64,000 bases of DNA from CBDCUC01 sp965222485 (GCA_965222485.1 CBDCUC010000040.1:930001-994000), one strand, 5' to 3'; counted from the first letter of the stretch, positions 35,722 through 45,732 are shown. The notes: generated by a model not told the origin, from the letters alone. Numbers and translations are program-made.

Positions 35722-36840
35722 TTATTTCTTCACGACGGGAGGATTTCCTGGAATAGGTTCGCCCTGCAGTGATGGATGTGTCCGCATGTATTGCGGTGGG
35801 AAGGCTGCAGTGTCGCCAAGGACCTCCGCCGCGTGCCAGGGCCAGCGCGGATCGTATAAAGCACCGCGTGCCATGGCGATCATGTCAGCCTGTCCCGTTT
35901 TTAGAATGGTTTCGGCTTGAACGGGATCGGTTATTCGTCCCACGGCAATTGTCGTGACGCCCGTTGCTTGGCGGATCTCAGATGCAAATCCGGTTTGATA
36001 ACCCGGTCCTGATTGGATGTTCTGCTCCGGCGCTGTGCCACCCGATGAGACATCGAAGAAATCGCATCCGCGTTCGGCCAATGCCGCTGCATAAGCTTTT
36101 GAATTTTCAAGGTCCCAGCCACCTTTTATCCAGTCGGTTGCCGAAAACCTGACACCAACGGGTATGTGGTCCGGGCAGACTGCACGTACAGCCTCGAAGA
36201 CCTCAAGCGGAAAGCGCATTCTGTTCTCAAGAGACCCACCGTATTTATCGATCCGCTTGTTTGTGATCGGCGACAAGAACTGGTGCAGCAGGTAGCCATG
36301 CGCCGAGTGGATCTCTAGGACATCGAAGCCTAGTCGAGACGCTCGCTCAGCGGCCTGTTCGAAGGCAGATCTAACTCGGGCAAACGTCTCTTCACTAAAT
36401 TCCTCAGGTTGATGCCAACCCTCCGCGTAAGGAATTGCCGAGGGAGCAATCGTCTGCCATGCGCCTTCGTCATTCGACAGTGGCGTTCCACCCTTCCATG
36501 GAACATTTGTCGAAGCCTTGCGCCCCGCATGCGCGAGTTGAATACCGATTCGAGCACTGCCGAAGTCTCTAAAAAAGCGGATAATCCGCGCGAATGCGGC
36601 CTCGTGTTCGTCATTATATAGACCTGTGCAGCCTGGCGTTATTCGCCCTTCGGGCTCAACAGCAGTTGCTTCCACAAAGACCAGTCCGGCACCCGAGACT
36701 GAGAACTGTCCTAGGTGCATCAGATGCCAGTCTGTCGGCGTTCCCTCATGCGCCGAATACATGCACATCGGTGCAACTATTATGCGGTTGGCAAGGTCCA
36801 CCGACCGCATAGACGTGGGCTCAAAGAGTTTGGATTTCAA
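35722..36840 (-). CDS. Old yellow enzyme, NamA/YqjM class
   Basis: A 372-residue FMN-dependent NADPH dehydrogenase. Cys26 in APMCMYS is the redox-tuning cysteine of the thermophilic-like (YqjM) class. EIHSAHGYLLHQFLSP, with the flavin- and substrate-binding histidines, KYGGSLENRMRF and VSSGG follow in order. It reduces activated alkenes such as enones. Probably monocistronic. Confidence 0.93.
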   Translation of the reverse strand: MKSKLFEPTSMRSVDLANRIIVAPMCMYSAHEGTPTDWHLMHLGQFSVSGAGLVFVEATAVEPEGRITPGCTGLYNDEHEAAFARIIRFFRDFGSARIGIQLAHAGRKASTNVPWKGGTPLSNDEGAWQTIAPSAIPYAEGWHQPEEFSEETFARVRSAFEQAAERASRLGFDVLEIHSAHGYLLHQFLSPITNKRIDKYGGSLENRMRFPLEVFEAVRAVCPDHIPVGVRFSATDWIKGGWDLENSKAYAAALAERGCDFFDVSSGGTAPEQNIQSGPGYQTGFASEIRQATGVTTIAVGRITDPVQAETILKTGQADMIAMARGALYDPRWPWHAAEVLGDTAAFPPQYMRTHPSLQGEPIPGNPPVVKK

Positions 36841-37133
36841 AGTAGGTTTCCCAAAGGAGTGACGAATGCTGGGACCTTAGATAGCAGAAACCAGCACCTC
36901 GGCAATAATGCTCACAAAGCCAGGCATGCCAGATGGACAACACAGTACCGCACTGATTTTTTGTGAGTGGTCCTCATGTCGGGACTACTGCCCGCAAACA
37001 TACAATTGAGACGTATGTGCCACCTCACTGGCGCGCCCCGAAGGAGATACGTAGACCACGGTAAGCGACGCGACTGCGTCGCCGGGCCGTTGGCCCGCCC
37101 CGTCGGAACGCCATCGGCGTGTGAGACAAAATA

Positions 37134-37208
37134 TGGTGCTGCCGGAGAGATTTGAACTCTCGGCCTCTCCCTTACCAAGGGAGTGCTCTACCCCTGAGCT
37201 ACGGCAGC
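37134..37208 (-). tRNA. tRNA-Thr (GGT)
   Basis: Minus-strand cloverleaf: GCTGCCG acceptor pairs with CGGCAGC, the anticodon stem CTCCC/GGGAG encloses loop TTGGTAA with anticodon GGT, the T arm contains GTTCAAATC, and CCA is encoded. Length 75. Confidence 0.97.
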
Positions 37209-37517
37209 CTGCCGGGCTACGGCCCGGGCCGCAGCACCATGGCGGTTTGAGAACCGCCGAATGAAGCGGGAACCTGCCACAACGCCCCTGCCGGGGCAAG
37301 CTGCTTTGGAGTGCCTTGCCGATGTGGCGAACAAAGCTGGCGCCAGCCATTCCGTTGGGGAGGAACAGGGGTGGACGACGCCTTGTCCTGATTGACACAA
37401 CGACGCGCCATCATGTTGATGCTGGTGTTGCTGCGACACATATATATGGGGCAGTCCCAGTGCAGTCATGCGGGCCGCATTGCGCCCAAGCCAAATTCAT
37501 CATGGGGAGTGAGGTGG

Positions 37518-37694
37518 ATGAGCCAAAAGGCGGGCGGGAACAAACATCCATCACAGGCGGCTGACCGCAGGCGGCAGCGTCTGGAGGAGCAACTTCGTGC
37601 AAACTTGCGCAAGAGAAAAGACCAGGCGCGCGGCAGGGCAAATCCGGTCAACAGCGAATCAGACGGGGACAAGTCGCGGGGAGAAGACAGTTAG
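37518..37694 (+). CDS. Small basic protein upstream of murA
   Basis: A 58-residue protein rich in Arg, Lys and Gln (DRRRQRLEEQLRANLRKRKDQ) with an acidic C-terminus. Similar short basic proteins stand before murA in many Hyphomicrobiales. GGGGAGTGAGGTGG precedes the ATG at 37518. No function is known; it would be mostly helical and might bind nucleic acid. Confidence 0.6.
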   Translation: MSQKAGGNKHPSQAADRRRQRLEEQLRANLRKRKDQARGRANPVNSESDGDKSRGEDS

Positions 37695-38120
37695 GCCGAG
37701 GCGCCTACGCCACCTCCACGTTTGAAAGCCTTCAAAAATCTGTGGAAGTTTCAGGTGGTTACAATCATTGTCGCAACGTGGACCGAATATACAGCAATGC
37801 GGGCGGCCGCCGAGCCGGACTTGACGCACCCAAATTGCCGCAATGTTGGCACCCTCCCCGCGACATAACGACGGGACAAGGAGCCTTGCTCCCGGTATAT
37901 ACGCCGGATTAATCATCTGCTGTACAGGCCCCGAAGGACGCGTTTCTCAAAGGCGAGCGACAAACCGCGGCCTAAGGCGGGCACGCGGTTGCCGCGGATG
38001 TCCATGAAGGCGGCGGTGGATCAATCCGGCCGACAATAGCGCGGGGCCTGAACAGGTCACATCGCAAGGGTTGACGGGGCGGCAGTCCGCATGTCCGCCC
38101 GACGAAATGCAGGAGAGGCA
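37695..38120. other. Intergenic region before murA
   Basis: About 425 bases. Minus-strand frames here are shadows without domains. It presumably holds the promoter of the murA run. Confidence 0.4.
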
Positions 38121-39416
38121 ATGGATCGTATCAGGATCATTGGCGGCAATTCGCTAAACGGGAAAATACCCATTTCCGGAGCCAAGAACGCGGCGTTGCC
38201 GCTCTTGATTGCCTCGCTATTGACCGATGACCGTCTGACACTGAAAAACGTGCCCAACCTGGCCGACGTCAATCTTCTGACGCGCATCCTGCGCAATCAT
38301 GGGGTTGACCTGGCGGTCGACGGCAAGCGCGCGGCCGGTCCTGCAGATTTGATGGGAGATACCTATCATCTGACAGCGCGCGATATCGTCGACACGACAG
38401 CTCCCTACGAAATGGTGACGCGCATGCGTGCCAGCTTCTGGGTTCTGGGCCCGTTGCTGGCGCGAATGCGCAAGGCAAAGGTTTCACTGCCTGGCGGCTG
38501 CGCTATTGGTACCCGCCCGGTTGATTTGCACCTCACCGGCCTGCGTGCGCTGGGCGCTGAGATCGACATTGACGGCGGTTACGTGAACGCACGCGCGCCA
38601 CAAGGACTGCGCGGCGCGCATGTCATCTTTCCAAAGGTGTCGGTTGGGGCGACCCATAACGTGTTGCTGGCTGCCGCCCTTGCCAAGGGCGAAACCTTGA
38701 TCGAGAACGCCGCGCGCGAGCCGGAGGTGGGCGACGTTGCCAGATGCCTCGTCAAAATGGGTGCGCAAATCGAAGGTATTGGGAGCTCAACACTCAAAGT
38801 TCAGGGCTGTGACAGGCTTGAAGGCGCCGTGCATCGCGTTCTTCCCGATCGCATTGAAACCGGTACGTTTGCCTTTGCCGTTGCCGCCACCGGTGGCGAT
38901 GTCGTTCTTGAAGGAACCAATGCCGAGCTTTTGCAAACCGCATTGGATTCGCTGGTTGAGACAGGTGCCGTCGTTGAAGAAGTCCCTGACGGTCTGCGCA
39001 TCGCGCGCAATGGCGCTGCGGTCGACCCGGTTTCCGTGGAAACGCAACCCTTCCCCGGTTTCCCTACCGACCTGCAGGCGCAACTCATGGCACTCATGAC
39101 ATGCGCGACAGGAACCAGTGTCATCCGCGAAACCATTTTCGAAAACCGTTTCATGCACGTTCAGGAGTTGGCACGGCTCGGCGCCGACATTCAGTTGCAC
39201 GGCGACACGGCGACCATAAAAGGTGTCGAAGCCTTGCGCGGCGCGCCCGTAATGGCGACCGACCTGCGTGCATCCGTCTCCCTGGTCATCGCTGGCCTGA
39301 TTGCTGAGGGCGAGACAACCGTCAACCGCGTTTATCATCTGGACCGCGGTTTCGAGCGCCTCGAAGAAAAACTGTCGCGGTGCGGTGCCCAAATTGAGAG
39401 GCTTAGCGAAACGTGA
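38121..39416 (+). CDS. murA: UDP-N-acetylglucosamine 1-carboxyvinyltransferase
   Basis: A 431-residue enzyme that transfers enolpyruvate from PEP to UDP-GlcNAc, the first committed step of peptidoglycan synthesis. SGAKNAALPLL holds the conserved Lys-Asn, and Cys127 in LPGGCAIGTRPVDLHL is the active-site cysteine that fosfomycin attacks. AGGAGAGGCA precedes the ATG at 38121; an upstream in-frame ATG at 38091 is less likely. Confidence 0.97.
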   Translation: MDRIRIIGGNSLNGKIPISGAKNAALPLLIASLLTDDRLTLKNVPNLADVNLLTRILRNHGVDLAVDGKRAAGPADLMGDTYHLTARDIVDTTAPYEMVTRMRASFWVLGPLLARMRKAKVSLPGGCAIGTRPVDLHLTGLRALGAEIDIDGGYVNARAPQGLRGAHVIFPKVSVGATHNVLLAAALAKGETLIENAAREPEVGDVARCLVKMGAQIEGIGSSTLKVQGCDRLEGAVHRVLPDRIETGTFAFAVAATGGDVVLEGTNAELLQTALDSLVETGAVVEEVPDGLRIARNGAAVDPVSVETQPFPGFPTDLQAQLMALMTCATGTSVIRETIFENRFMHVQELARLGADIQLHGDTATIKGVEALRGAPVMATDLRASVSLVIAGLIAEGETTVNRVYHLDRGFERLEEKLSRCGAQIERLSET

Positions 39417-39465
39417 TCAATAGATCGCCCGACATCTTCTGGTCCATGAGGCTACCGCTCACGTC

Positions 39466-39945
39466 ATGCAGGAATTAAAACTCATAGCGCTCGACGCCGA
39501 CGACCTCGCCGTTGTCTCTGCGCACTTGCAGGATGCCGTGATCCGACTAGGAGATATGGCATTTCAGCGCGCTCACAAACGTTTCGCGTGTGTCTTGAAC
39601 CGCTTTGATTGGGTCGGCGCCATAAAGAATGCGACCCACAATGAAAGTGGTACACCTTCGGGAGATACGCTTCAAAGACGCCGCTCAGGACTTCGCTTTG
39701 AACGTGTGACAGGTGTTCGCGTAAAGGGGATCGAACAGTCGGCAACAGATACCGTGCTGTCCCTCTTGGCACTATCGTTTACACCGGATGATGGCTCCGG
39801 CCCGGGCGGCGTGATGACGTTGCAGTTTTCAGGTAACGCAACGATTGAGCTGGATGTCGAATGCATTGAAATAGAACTCAAGGACTTAGGTGCAGCTTGG
39901 GCAGCCAGGGCGAGACCCGAACATCCAGGCGCCGACCAGGATTAG
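39466..39945 (+). CDS. DUF2948 protein
   Basis: A 159-residue protein beginning MQELKLIALDADDLAVVSAH. The segment RAHKRFACVLNRFDW and the C-terminal IELDVECIEIELKDLG are hallmarks of DUF2948, an alphaproteobacterial family almost always encoded between murA and hisD. Function is unknown. Probably co-transcribed with both. Confidence 0.92.
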   Translation: MQELKLIALDADDLAVVSAHLQDAVIRLGDMAFQRAHKRFACVLNRFDWVGAIKNATHNESGTPSGDTLQRRRSGLRFERVTGVRVKGIEQSATDTVLSLLALSFTPDDGSGPGGVMTLQFSGNATIELDVECIEIELKDLGAAWAARARPEHPGADQD

Positions 39946-40054
39946 GGTGCTGTGCTGCGGTTCGCACAAACTTCAAAACGACAACAGCAATTCGAGCCGG
40001 ACCTCGTCCCGGTCCATCATGCGCTAACCGTTCCCAGGGGGTAAGGGAAAAATC

Positions 40055-41353
40055 ATGGCAAAACGCCTTTCGACCACGGATGCAAATTTCGCGAAGGAAT
40101 TTGCGGGCCTGCTGGCCGAAAAACGTGAGGCATCAGTCGACGTCAATACAGCCGTTTCTGGAATTATCGAAGCCGTGCGCACCAAAGGCGACGCAGCTCT
40201 GATTGAATTTTCTGAGAAGTTCGATTCAGTCGAGCTTGGCAAGTTAGGTATTAGGATCAGCGATCAAGAGGTTGCAAAAGCGGTCGGCGAATGCAGCCAG
40301 GAAACGCTGGATGCGCTTGCGTTTGCGCGCGATCGCATCAATGACCATCATGAACGGCAAAAGCCAAACGACGACAGGTACACCGACGCCGTTGGTGTTG
40401 AACTTGGCTCGCGCTGGACAGCCGTAGAGTCAGCCGGGCTTTACGTCCCCGGCGGTACGGCATCCTACCCAAGCTCGGTCCTGATGAATGCCGTGCCGGC
40501 GAAAGTAGCCGGCGTGCCGCGAATTGTGATGGTCGTACCCTGCCCGCGCGGAGAATTGAACCCGCTGGTGCTGGCTGCAGCGCAATTGGCCGGCGTTGAC
40601 GAAATCTATCGGGTTGGTGGAGCGCAGGCTGTTGCAGCATTGGCCTTTGGTACCGAGACTATTGCACCCGTGGCCAAGATCGTAGGCCCTGGCAATGCTT
40701 ATGTAGCAGCAGCCAAGCGGCAGGTGTTTGGCATTGTCGGCATCGATAGTGTCGCTGGGCCATCTGAAGTGCTTGTAATCGCCGACAAGCATAACAATCC
40801 CGAATGGATTGCGACCGATCTTCTCGCGCAGGCCGAGCATGATACGGCAGCACAGTCGATCCTCATGACTGACGACGTTGAGTTCGCCGATGCCGTTGAA
40901 TTGGCCGTGCGCGAGCAGCTGACGAGCCTGCCGCGCAGTAACATTGCGGGCGAAAGCTGGAACGTCTTTGGCGCAACGATCCTGCTAACCTCGCTTGATG
41001 AAGCCCCGTCACTTGCCGATAGAATTGCTGCAGAGCACTTGGAGATCGCCACTCAGAACGCCGAAGATCTTGTTGGAAAAATCCGCAATGCGGGCGCCAT
41101 ATTTATTGGGGCCCACACACCGGAAGTGATTGGTGATTACGTTTCAGGTTCAAACCATGTGCTGCCGACCGCGCGATCGGCACGATTCTCATCAGGACTT
41201 GGTGTGCTCGATTTCATGAAACGGACATCGCTTCTGAAACTGGACGCCCAGGCACTGGCGCAACTAGCTCCCGCGGCGATGACGCTTGCCCGTGCCGAAG
41301 GCCTGGAAGGCCACCGTCGATCGGTTGAGATCCGTCTGTCTGAGGGGGAATAA
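40055..41353 (+). CDS. hisD: Histidinol dehydrogenase
   Basis: A 432-residue zinc enzyme for the last two oxidations of histidine synthesis. AGLYVPGGTASYPSSVLM, IYRVGGAQAVAALAFGT, GPGNAYVAAAKRQVFG, the Gln/His zinc ligands in AQAEHDTAAQSIL and AEHLEI, and the GSNHVLPT block are all present. GGGGGTAAGGG lies before the ATG. Confidence 0.97.
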   Translation: MAKRLSTTDANFAKEFAGLLAEKREASVDVNTAVSGIIEAVRTKGDAALIEFSEKFDSVELGKLGIRISDQEVAKAVGECSQETLDALAFARDRINDHHERQKPNDDRYTDAVGVELGSRWTAVESAGLYVPGGTASYPSSVLMNAVPAKVAGVPRIVMVVPCPRGELNPLVLAAAQLAGVDEIYRVGGAQAVAALAFGTETIAPVAKIVGPGNAYVAAAKRQVFGIVGIDSVAGPSEVLVIADKHNNPEWIATDLLAQAEHDTAAQSILMTDDVEFADAVELAVREQLTSLPRSNIAGESWNVFGATILLTSLDEAPSLADRIAAEHLEIATQNAEDLVGKIRNAGAIFIGAHTPEVIGDYVSGSNHVLPTARSARFSSGLGVLDFMKRTSLLKLDAQALAQLAPAAMTLARAEGLEGHRRSVEIRLSEGE

Positions 41354-41363
41354 GTTACAGTTT

Positions 41364-41852
41364 ATGGCCCAGACAACACAGAAAACGACGAACCGGCTTT
41401 ATGAGGTCACGCTCGATGAGGCGTCCATCGCACACTTGAACGCCAACGTTGATCACGAGCGCCAGGTCGCAATTTTTGACCTGCTTGAGCAAAACGCCTT
41501 TGCGCCAGAGGGGCGCAATGACGGGCCGTATCGTCTGGCGCTGTCGATTGTCGACGGACGACTCATTCTTGCGATCGGGAATGAAGAAGATCCTGAAATT
41601 ATCACACACATGCTTTCCTTGACGCCCTTCAAACGCATTATCAAGGACTACTTTCTCGTTTGCGATACTTACTTTGCCGCCATCAAGACCGCGCCACCAT
41701 CGCGCATTCAGGCCATCGACATGGGTCGAAAGGCACTGCACGACGAAGGCACAGGCATCCTGATCGAAAGATTGTCCGGCAAGGTCAACTTGGATTTTGA
41801 CACGGCGCGCCGGCTATTCACGCTGATATGTGCCCTACACTGGAAGGGCTGA
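41364..41852 (+). CDS. UPF0262 family protein
   Basis: A 162-residue protein; LIDRLSGKVN-like GILIERLSGKVNLDFDTARR and the C-terminal LFTLICALHWKG identify UPF0262, a conserved alphaproteobacterial family of unknown function. It follows hisD after 10 bases and its end overlaps the phosphatase frame, as is usual in the order. The ATG at 41364 is the best-supported start. Confidence 0.93.
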   Translation: MAQTTQKTTNRLYEVTLDEASIAHLNANVDHERQVAIFDLLEQNAFAPEGRNDGPYRLALSIVDGRLILAIGNEEDPEIITHMLSLTPFKRIIKDYFLVCDTYFAAIKTAPPSRIQAIDMGRKALHDEGTGILIERLSGKVNLDFDTARRLFTLICALHWKG

Positions 41853-42315
41853 TCCGTTGGCGGAGCCCGGCGAGTTACCAGGCGCAGTACTATTCGTTTG
41901 CAGCATGAATGCGGTCAGATCCCCTATGGCCGCAGCCATTCTGAAGCACCTCGTCAGGCAGGAGACGTATGTCGAGTCGGCCGGCGTCCGCGCGGGCAAA
42001 ACAGACCCTTTCATCGTTGCCGTCATGAATGAAATTGGCATCGATATCTCCGACCATGAACCCAAGACACTTGACGATTTACAAGATACGTCCTTCGACC
42101 TCGTTGTAACGATGTCCCCGGAAGCGCACCACAAGGCGTTGGAATTGACGCGCACCATGGCGGTTGATGTGGAGTATTGGCCAACGCAAGATGCAACGGT
42201 CATGTTGACACACGGAAGCCGCGACCAAGTGCTGCAAGCCTACCGCGACGTGCGCGATCAGTTGTTTGCCCGCATCAAGCAGCGCTTCCGCCTAGAAGGC
42301 GGCCCAAGCCTATAG
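41830..42315 (+). CDS. Low-molecular-weight phosphatase family protein
   Basis: A 161-residue protein with FVCSMNAVRSPMAAAIL, the C-x5-R-S phosphate loop of LMW tyrosine phosphatases and ArsC-type arsenate reductases. The late Asp-Pro dipeptide of true phosphatases is not evident; YWPTQDAT takes that region. The start may be GTG at 41830, overlapping UPF0262 by 23 bases, or TTG at 41857 with GAAGGG upstream. Substrate unknown. Confidence 0.87.
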   Translation: MPYTGRADPLAEPGELPGAVLFVCSMNAVRSPMAAAILKHLVRQETYVESAGVRAGKTDPFIVAVMNEIGIDISDHEPKTLDDLQDTSFDLVVTMSPEAHHKALELTRTMAVDVEYWPTQDATVMLTHGSRDQVLQAYRDVRDQLFARIKQRFRLEGGPSL

Positions 42316-42351
42316 GCTGGCGGATGTTGCGTTTCATTATGGATTTAATAG

Positions 42352-43680
42352 CTATTGGACGGCTTGGATTGCGGGGGGTGGGCTCTTCCTGGCTGCTTCA
42401 GCTTCATCGAGAATGAACCAGGTTTGCTGTAAGCCCACTCCCTTTATTTCAATTTCGCCGCGGCTTTCGAATTCAAACTCGCTATCAAGCGTGCCACGGC
42501 AGTTCGGGCATACGTGGATGCGCCCCGGCGCACCCTTGTTCTCAAGCCGTGCAGCAAGGTTGACCGTATCGCCCCACACGTCGTAGCTGAATTTTTTTGT
42601 ACCAATGACACCTGCCATCACGGGACCGGACGCAAGTCCGATACGAACATTGAGGTCAATCCCGGTCCGCCGCCGCAGACGAGCAATGACTTCCATCATA
42701 TCAAGGCCCATCCGCGCCAACCGCAGCGTGTGATCGGGCACGGGTTCGGGAAGCCCGGCAGCGACCATGTAGGCATCGCCAATCGTCTTGATTTTCTCTA
42801 CGCCGTGCTTTTGCGCCAACCGATCGAACTCTGAGACGATTTCGTTTAGCAGGCTGACAATTTTCGCCGCGCCCAACTGACGTGCAAGTGGCACAAAGCC
42901 GGAAATGTCTGAAAACAAAATGGAAGCGTCATCAAAATTGTCGGCGATGGCCGAGCCTGGTTCTGCTTTAAGGCGCGCTACAATACCATCGGGAAGGATG
43001 TTGCGCAGCAGTGCATCAACTTCCGCTTTCGCCGTCTCCACCAGCGAGAACGCGTAATAGACGCACGCCGCAGTAAGAACCATTGTCGTGGCGGCAGCCT
43101 GAATGAAGATGCTATCGAGTACCTCGGGATCTGTTTTGATCACAGCCAGGTGCTGCGGAAATGCGAACCAGGAATAGAGTTGGAGCGCCAGCCCGATCGC
43201 AATCATCGGAATGATTATCTTCCAACGTTCAAGACCGAAGACGACAAAGGTCGCGGCCGCCACGATAAAGTATTGTAGATGAATCCCGGCGTCTCGGCCC
43301 ATGTAGTAGCTGAATGCAACCAACGCGGCAAACTCCGACAGTAGGATCACAAGCCCACCGGCCATGTCGCCGAAACGATGCGAGAATGGGACGGCAAATG
43401 CTGTGGGCACCAGCGCCAGATTGAGATAGATCACAGGCGCGTAGGTGTCGAAGTCCATCAACGCGTGCTGGATTGCGTAGCCCAGCGTTGAAGCCGCAAT
43501 CAGGTAGGCGATCATGTTCATGATCATTAGGCGTCGTTTGACGTCGGGCGCATAACCATGCGTCCCCGCTTCCACCGCAACGGCCCAGCCAGCGGCAAGG
43601 GTTTGTAGCCAAGCCTGCCTACTCAATCGGCCAAGGGATGTGCGAAACTTGCGCACCCAATATTGAGGTGAACGGGTCAT
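42352..43680 (-). CDS. Membrane class III adenylate/guanylate cyclase
   Basis: A 442-residue protein: six or seven hydrophobic helices (about 45-200) then a class III cyclase domain (about 240-430). ILFSDISGF has the first metal Asp, KTIGDAYMVAAG is the loop with the second, and DVWGDTVNLAARLE has the Asn and Arg that hold the transition state. The product is probably cAMP, which would act on the Crp-family protein encoded just upstream on the same strand. It interrupts the usual phosphatase-to-maf gene order. Confidence 0.92.
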   Translation of the reverse strand: MTRSPQYWVRKFRTSLGRLSRQAWLQTLAAGWAVAVEAGTHGYAPDVKRRLMIMNMIAYLIAASTLGYAIQHALMDFDTYAPVIYLNLALVPTAFAVPFSHRFGDMAGGLVILLSEFAALVAFSYYMGRDAGIHLQYFIVAAATFVVFGLERWKIIIPMIAIGLALQLYSWFAFPQHLAVIKTDPEVLDSIFIQAAATTMVLTAACVYYAFSLVETAKAEVDALLRNILPDGIVARLKAEPGSAIADNFDDASILFSDISGFVPLARQLGAAKIVSLLNEIVSEFDRLAQKHGVEKIKTIGDAYMVAAGLPEPVPDHTLRLARMGLDMMEVIARLRRRTGIDLNVRIGLASGPVMAGVIGTKKFSYDVWGDTVNLAARLENKGAPGRIHVCPNCRGTLDSEFEFESRGEIEIKGVGLQQTWFILDEAEAARKSPPPAIQAVQ

Positions 43681-43806
43681 GGCAATGAGGACGTCCTACA
43701 GCGTCAGATCGCGGGCATGCGGCAAAAAAGTCCGCTGAGAGCCCTACCTCTGCTCGCGGTTACGTGACTGTTCCCTAGGTAACCGGCTACAAGTCTGCAC
43801 GTTCCG

Positions 43807-44520
43807 TTATATGCCTGCAATATCCTGTAACAATTCTACATTGCAGACGATCTTACCACTGCTTCGCTTCAGTGCCCCATCGCCTTCCAGGAGTGACAGA
43901 GCAGTGTTCACTTTGGGTCTGCTGGCGCCGATCAGCAATGCCAATTCGCTTTGCGACATTGAGAAGGGAATCTCGACACTCTCTTCCTCACCCGATTCAT
44001 CTTTCGCGCTTGCTGCCGCCAGAAAGAAGCGGGCAAGACGTACTTCAATCGGGCATAGGGCAATGGCTTCCAACTGCTGATCTGCTTCCCTCAGTCTGAG
44101 GCAGAGGAAATTCAGCATGGCTTCACCCACACTGGAATGATTTCCCATGACCCGGGAAAACGCCGCACGCGACAGCGAAAAGGCTTCTACTTTTGTCATC
44201 GCGGTTGCATCCGCGGTCCGAACGCCACCGTCGAGCATGGCAATTTCGCCAAACACGGAGCCTGCCTCGGCGTGCGCAAACGACAGTTCGCGGCCCTCCG
44301 GTGTCAGAACCGACAACCGTATCCGCCCCGACACGACAACGTAGACATCGCGCCCTTCATCGCCGCGTGTGAAGATCACCTGGCCTGAATCGAACGAAGT
44401 CTCCCGCATTTCAGCCGCCAAGGCCTGTCTGCTTTCCACATCCAATCCGCCGAACAGCCTTGTTCGCCCGATAATGTCGACCAGCTCGTCCTTACCAGTC
44501 ATGCCTTGTTTCCTCGCCAT
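43807..44520 (-). CDS. Crp/Fnr-family regulator with cyclic-nucleotide domain
   Basis: A 237-residue protein: cNMP-binding barrel (about 15-130) with GSVFGEIAMLDGGVRTADATAM, where FGEIAML and the R-T pair match the cAMP phosphate-binding cassette, then a winged helix (MSQSELALLIGASRPKVNTALSLLE). Retention of the cassette supports cAMP binding, unlike the Dnr-like protein in this window. AAGGA lies before the ATG at 44520. Together with the cyclase it looks like a self-contained signalling pair. Confidence 0.9.
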   Translation of the reverse strand: MARKQGMTGKDELVDIIGRTRLFGGLDVESRQALAAEMRETSFDSGQVIFTRGDEGRDVYVVVSGRIRLSVLTPEGRELSFAHAEAGSVFGEIAMLDGGVRTADATAMTKVEAFSLSRAAFSRVMGNHSSVGEAMLNFLCLRLREADQQLEAIALCPIEVRLARFFLAAASAKDESGEEESVEIPFSMSQSELALLIGASRPKVNTALSLLEGDGALKRSSGKIVCNVELLQDIAGI

Positions 44521-44775
44521 TCGATCCTTCTCACCTTGTTTATCCCGGCAACTGCGCCCGTTGGCAACGCAATTGTGCCTCTTGCATTTGACAACGTCCC
44601 TCTGCATTCTGCCATTAACCATGGCTGCCGGAGCGCAGCCGTCACGTCGGAAACAAATTTGATGACATCTCAAAAGGTTGCGCTTTTCAGCGCGTTGCGC
44701 CGCACGGATGGCCCGCGGCGAGACACGCTGCGGCGCGAATTGGCGAAATCCAGGGCCGGGCAGAAGAGTGACGGG

Positions 44776-45411
44776 GTGCGCCCCAAACTGGTCCTGGCGA
44801 GCGGCAGCCCCCGCCGGTTGATGCTATTGGCACAGATCGGTGTGACGCCGGACGCGCTACGGCCATCCACGATTGACGAGACGCCGCGTAAGGGTGAAAT
44901 GCCGCGCGGACTGGTTCAGCGTTTGGCCCGTGCCAAAGCTGAATCTGCGCGCGACCAGCTTGCAAACGACAAGGATATTGCGGACGCCTATGTCATTGCC
45001 GCCGACACGGTTGTTGCACTGGGCCGCCGCATCTTGTTGAAGCCGCAGTTCATGGAAGAAGCCGTCGCGTCGTTGCAGTTGTTGTCAGGTCGCACACACC
45101 GGGTGCTGACGGGACTTTGCCTGTTGACCCCTGATGACCGGATGCGCTCGCGCATTGTCGATACACGCGTGCGCTTCAAGAACCTGTCACGCGCCGAAAT
45201 TGAAGCCTACATCGCCTCGCGCGAATGGCGCGATAAGGCTGGGGGATATGCCATCCAAGGATTGGCGGGGTGCTTTGTACAAAAAATTATCGGCTCCTAT
45301 ACCAATGTCGTCGGCCTACCGCTGACAGAAACAACGGCCCTTCTCACCGGCGAAGGCTTTCCCATTCACTATGCCTGGCTGCAAGCCGCTGAGGCCGATG
45401 CAGAGGTCTGA
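44776..45411 (+). CDS. Maf-type nucleoside triphosphate pyrophosphatase
   Basis: About 211 residues from the GTG at 44776: LVLASGSPRRLMLL opens the Maf fold, IDETP and IAADTVV follow, then KAGGYAIQGLAG. It hydrolyses non-canonical nucleotides such as dTTP/UTP or modified forms. An ATG at 44662 would add 38 residues without a family match; the chosen start gives the usual length. Lies before yacG as in other alphaproteobacteria. Confidence 0.9.
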   Translation: MRPKLVLASGSPRRLMLLAQIGVTPDALRPSTIDETPRKGEMPRGLVQRLARAKAESARDQLANDKDIADAYVIAADTVVALGRRILLKPQFMEEAVASLQLLSGRTHRVLTGLCLLTPDDRMRSRIVDTRVRFKNLSRAEIEAYIASREWRDKAGGYAIQGLAGCFVQKIIGSYTNVVGLPLTETTALLTGEGFPIHYAWLQAAEADAEV

Positions 45412-45507
45412 GGGTGTGCGGCCGCAATACCGCAATGTGGTTGGGTCCGCAGACATATGCCTTTGAGCTAGAACGAGGCGCTTGTAGCGCTGGGGGTGAC
45501 ACACGCG

Positions 45508-45732
45508 ATGCACGGTGAGGTACGACGAAAACCGCGCTGCCCGATTTGCAAATCTGACACCGACGAACGCTGGCGGCCATTTTGCTCGCGCCGGTGCGCC
45601 GACGTCGATTTATCGCGTTGGCTCAGCGGACGTTACGCAATTCCGGTGCAAGATAGTGATGAAGACGAAGACGGAGATGATCCGCTGGCCAACGCCGTCC
45701 CTCCGCCCGAAACGGACGGCGGCAACGGTTGA
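45508..45732 (+). CDS. yacG: YacG: zinc-binding DNA gyrase inhibitor
   Basis: A 74-residue protein with CPIC and CSRRC, the four-cysteine zinc site of YacG, followed by DVDLSRWLSGRYAIP and a strongly acidic tail (DSDEDEDGDD). YacG binds GyrB and blocks DNA binding. Position after maf and before tRNA-Phe is typical. Confidence 0.95.
   Translation: MHGEVRRKPRCPICKSDTDERWRPFCSRRCADVDLSRWLSGRYAIPVQDSDEDEDGDDPLANAVPPPETDGGNG

Noticed and set aside
37188..37469. Minus-strand frames overlapping tRNA-Thr
   Set aside because: They run into the tRNA gene and have no protein-like pattern.
44662..44775. N-terminal extension of Maf
   Set aside because: The family starts at the LVLASGSPRR block; the added residues have no match and the GTG gives the usual length.
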